Origin: Mucilaginibacter myungsuensis
GTDB taxonomy: Bacteria; Bacteroidota; Bacteroidia; Sphingobacteriales; Sphingobacteriaceae
DNA length: 64,000 bases
NCBI RefSeq assembly: GCF_015222005.1
Contig: NZ_JADFFL010000004.1
Span: 1-64,000 of the forward strand
Direction: 5' to 3'
A program made the position numbers and the translations under genes. This document shows positions 62,269 through 64,000 of the stretch, piece by piece. How positions within the stretch are numbered: position 1 is the stretch's first letter; each line of letters starts with the position of its first letter. The notes under the pieces are model-generated. The model worked only from the letters and a program-made list of their open reading frames with translations, searched no databases and had not been told where the DNA came from.

Positions 62269-62299
62269 CAAAAGTAGGTGTTTTTTTAACGCAAGCAAA
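62269..62299 (-). promoter_or_regulatory. Consensus Bacteroidota promoter for leucine dehydrogenase
   Basis: On the minus strand TTTG (62296-62299), exactly 19 bases, then TACTTTTG (62269-62276) match TTTG-N19-TAnnTTTG. The ATG follows 25 bases later. Confidence 0.75.
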
Positions 62300-62355
62300 T
62301 CTTTTAAGAATAGAATAGCCTAAATGCGGGATAACTCGGTGTTTTAACAACAATG

Positions 62356-63354
62356 TTAATACTCCAAATACTTCCTCACCTTCAATTGCACAGCATCGCC
62401 CTCTTTAAAGCGGTCCAGATGAGCGTTCATGATACGGATGCTCAGATTGCCGTTCTGAACCAGCAACTCTTCATAAAATCCTTTAAATAAGATCTGCTTT
62501 ACCTGCCATTGTTTGTCGGTATAGCATTCTGTAACCGATACCCAGTCGGGGTAGATCACTACATTATCCTTTGCAGCGGTTATACCGCATAAGATCGCCT
62601 CCTCTTTGGTGAGTATGTTACAATTGGTTAGCAGGCGGGCGGTATAAAGATGCTGCGGATCATTATACAAATCTTTAGGGTGACCGCGTTCTAATATCTC
62701 GCCGTCTCTTAATACGATCAGATCGTCAGCCATCGACAACACTTCGGCAGGATCGTGGGATACCATCAGAACTGTCAAGCCTGTCTCGCGCACCACTTTG
62801 CGGATATCCTGTTGCAAACCTTCACGGAAAGAGGTGTCTACCTGATTGAATGGCTCATCTAACAACAACACCTGCGGTTGTGTCACCAAAGCGCGTGCAA
62901 TGGCCACACGCTGGCGCTCTCCCCCACTCAGATCGGCCACGCGTTTGTCGGCAATACGTTTCATGTTCAACTGCTCTATCACTTCGCCTGTTTTGCGGTG
63001 CTTGGCGTCGATGTCTGTGTTTGGTAATAAGACCGATATATTCTCATACACCTTGGCAAAGATGTTCATGTCGTCGGTCTGCTGGGTCACCATTTTCATA
63101 GCGTCGTGACCGGGGATCAATTTTTCTGTCGGTCCCCAAACACGTTCGCCTTTAAAATAGGCCGCACCGGTATCGGGTGTGATCAGGCCGAAGATCATGT
63201 GTAGCAAGGTAGTTTTACCACTGCCGCTCGCCCCAATAATGGCGGTGATCTTTCCTTTGGCTATCTCCAGATCGGTAGGTTTTAAACCAGCCGCAGTAGC
63301 GCCTTTGTATATTTTAGATATTCCTTGAGTATTTAGAAATGGAGTGTCTGCCAT
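62356..63354 (-). CDS. ABC transporter ATP-binding protein
   Basis: A 332-residue ATPase: Walker A GASGSGKTTLL, Q-loop VTQQTDDM, signature LSGGERQRVAIARAL, Walker B VLLLDEP and switch VSHD. The C-terminal 90 residues resemble a TOBE-like extension of PotA/FbpC-type ATPases. No permease or binding protein gene is next to it. Start at the ATG at 63354; an in-frame TTG lies nine bases upstream. Confidence 0.85.
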   Translation of the reverse strand: MADTPFLNTQGISKIYKGATAAGLKPTDLEIAKGKITAIIGASGSGKTTLLHMIFGLITPDTGAAYFKGERVWGPTEKLIPGHDAMKMVTQQTDDMNIFAKVYENISVLLPNTDIDAKHRKTGEVIEQLNMKRIADKRVADLSGGERQRVAIARALVTQPQVLLLDEPFNQVDTSFREGLQQDIRKVVRETGLTVLMVSHDPAEVLSMADDLIVLRDGEILERGHPKDLYNDPQHLYTARLLTNCNILTKEEAILCGITAAKDNVVIYPDWVSVTECYTDKQWQVKQILFKGFYEELLVQNGNLSIRIMNAHLDRFKEGDAVQLKVRKYLEY

Positions 63355-63376
63355 GGACTGCAAATATACGTTAAAA

Positions 63377-63404
63377 CAAAAAGGCCGCCATATAGGCAGC
63401 CTTT
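63377..63404 (-). terminator. Terminator after the minus-strand outer-membrane gene
   Basis: On the minus strand AAAGGCTGCC pairs with GGCGGCCTTTTTG around TATAT. Confidence 0.7.
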
Positions 63405-63428
63405 GATATTGATGATCTTGTGAAATTA

Positions 63429-64000
63429 TTAGAATCCTACCGTTAAACCAACGTTCATGTTCTTCAAGCCCCTTTGCGCTTCGGTATCGAACATATCGTT
63501 AAAGTAATATTTAGCGAACAGACCGAAGCCACCATGGCCTACACGGGCAACCGCACCGTAACGGAATTTGGTAAAGTGGTATGGATAGTTCATTTTTTGT
63601 TTGCCATACTCATCGCTGATCTGTTTTACACGACCGGTAAGCAATACGCCGAACTCCGGGCCGAATACATAGTGCCATCTGTCGCCGCCTTTGTCATCAT
63701 TGCTGCGGAAATCGAACATTACCGGGATACGCAAATAGGCTGATGAAAAACGGTTCTTTTTATAGTCGACATTGTCTTGAGTGTATTTCAGGCCGCTCAT
63801 ATCAGGTGTACGTGTGATGGTGATATCCTCACGCAGGCGGAACAACTCCCAGTCGAAACCGGTCGCCATGTACATTTTAAAAGTACTATTGAAACGGTAA
63901 CCGGCCTGGAACACATCAAAACCTACATTGCTGCTCTTCCAAGAACGATATCTCAGGAACTCGTTGGTTGGCGATAGTCGGGTGCTACCATTGTCTATCA
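63429..64000 (-). CDS. Outer membrane beta-barrel protein (partial)
   Basis: The last 190 residues of a PorT-like barrel; the frame stays open to the window edge, so the start lies outside. Amphipathic strands recur (SSNVGFDVFQAGYRFNSTFKM, AYLRIPVMFDFRSND, WHYVFGPEFGVLLTGRV), and it ends MNVGLTVGF with a C-terminal Phe, as in outer-membrane proteins. Ligand unknown. Confidence 0.8.
   Translation of the reverse strand, partial: IDNGSTRLSPTNEFLRYRSWKSSNVGFDVFQAGYRFNSTFKMYMATGFDWELFRLREDITITRTPDMSGLKYTQDNVDYKKNRFSSAYLRIPVMFDFRSNDDKGGDRWHYVFGPEFGVLLTGRVKQISDEYGKQKMNYPYHFTKFRYGAVARVGHGGFGLFAKYYFNDMFDTEAQRGLKNMNVGLTVGF

Noticed and set aside
1..64000. tRNA or rRNA genes
   Set aside because: No cloverleaf or rRNA motif was noticed by eye; a covariance search would be needed to exclude small RNA genes.

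Overview
The window looks like chromosomal DNA from a member of the Sphingobacteriaceae (Bacteroidota), most likely Mucilaginibacter or a close relative. This is inferred from gene families and signals, not from a database search. Supporting signs are a fused SecDF, a long NusB, YbbR/YajC/DUF1573 in a NusB cluster, PorT-like barrels, a BlaI/M56 pair with TonB-type domains, weak Shine-Dalgarno sequences, and promoter elements of the Bacteroidota type (TTTG, about 19 bases, TAnnTTTG). Most of the window is dense housekeeping sequence. One accessory, decayed stretch lies at about 30.4-36.8 kb.

Layout. 0-6.1 kb: flavodoxin-like oxidoreductase, PolX, a heptose/LPS pair (RfaE2-like plus GT9), a PorT-like barrel and SixA. 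6.2-16 kb: DprA, a proline-rich secreted protein, a BlaI/M56 sensor pair behind three operator-like repeats, NhaA, GtrA, RsmG, an ECF sigma factor and a GT2 enzyme. 16.7-25.8 kb: secreted GH32 fructanase, a PRISE-type SDR divergent from a Crp/Fnr regulator, a tandem pair of PqiA-like membrane proteins, a small heat-shock protein behind a sigma-54-like promoter, a GNAT-nitrilase fusion and a cold-shock protein. 26-30.4 kb: a stressosome-type signalling operon (RsbR, RsbS, RsbT, HATPase-PP2C, hybrid histidine kinase) divergent from a response regulator.

30.4-36.8 kb is a gene graveyard. An AraC regulator and an SDR enzyme are fused by a deletion. A lipoprotein and an intact histidine kinase/NarL pair follow. 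Then come a frameshifted small HTH gene, a truncated RelA/SpoT-type nucleotidyltransferase and the first codons of what looks like a TIR protein. At least six copies of a previously unnamed dispersed repeat are scattered through it, one cutting the TIR-like gene, and a copy of the tail of the 30 kb response regulator has been duplicated there.

36.8-64 kb is core again: cupin, EF-P, Tgt-LptG-EamA, IspE, ThyA, a Doc toxin-antitoxin pair translationally coupled to FolA, SecDF, NDH-2 with HMG-CoA lyase, cysteine desulfurase, phosphoglucosamine mutase, PAP2 and ZIP. After these come a minus-strand run of MarR, DUF5522, MBL exonuclease, CoaE, YbbR, YajC, DUF1573, NusB and leucine dehydrogenase, then an ABC ATPase and a partial outer-membrane barrel at the edge. 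Several families of intergenic palindromes (REP-like) mark gene ends throughout. No tRNA, rRNA, CRISPR array, intact insertion sequence or prophage was recognised by eye.
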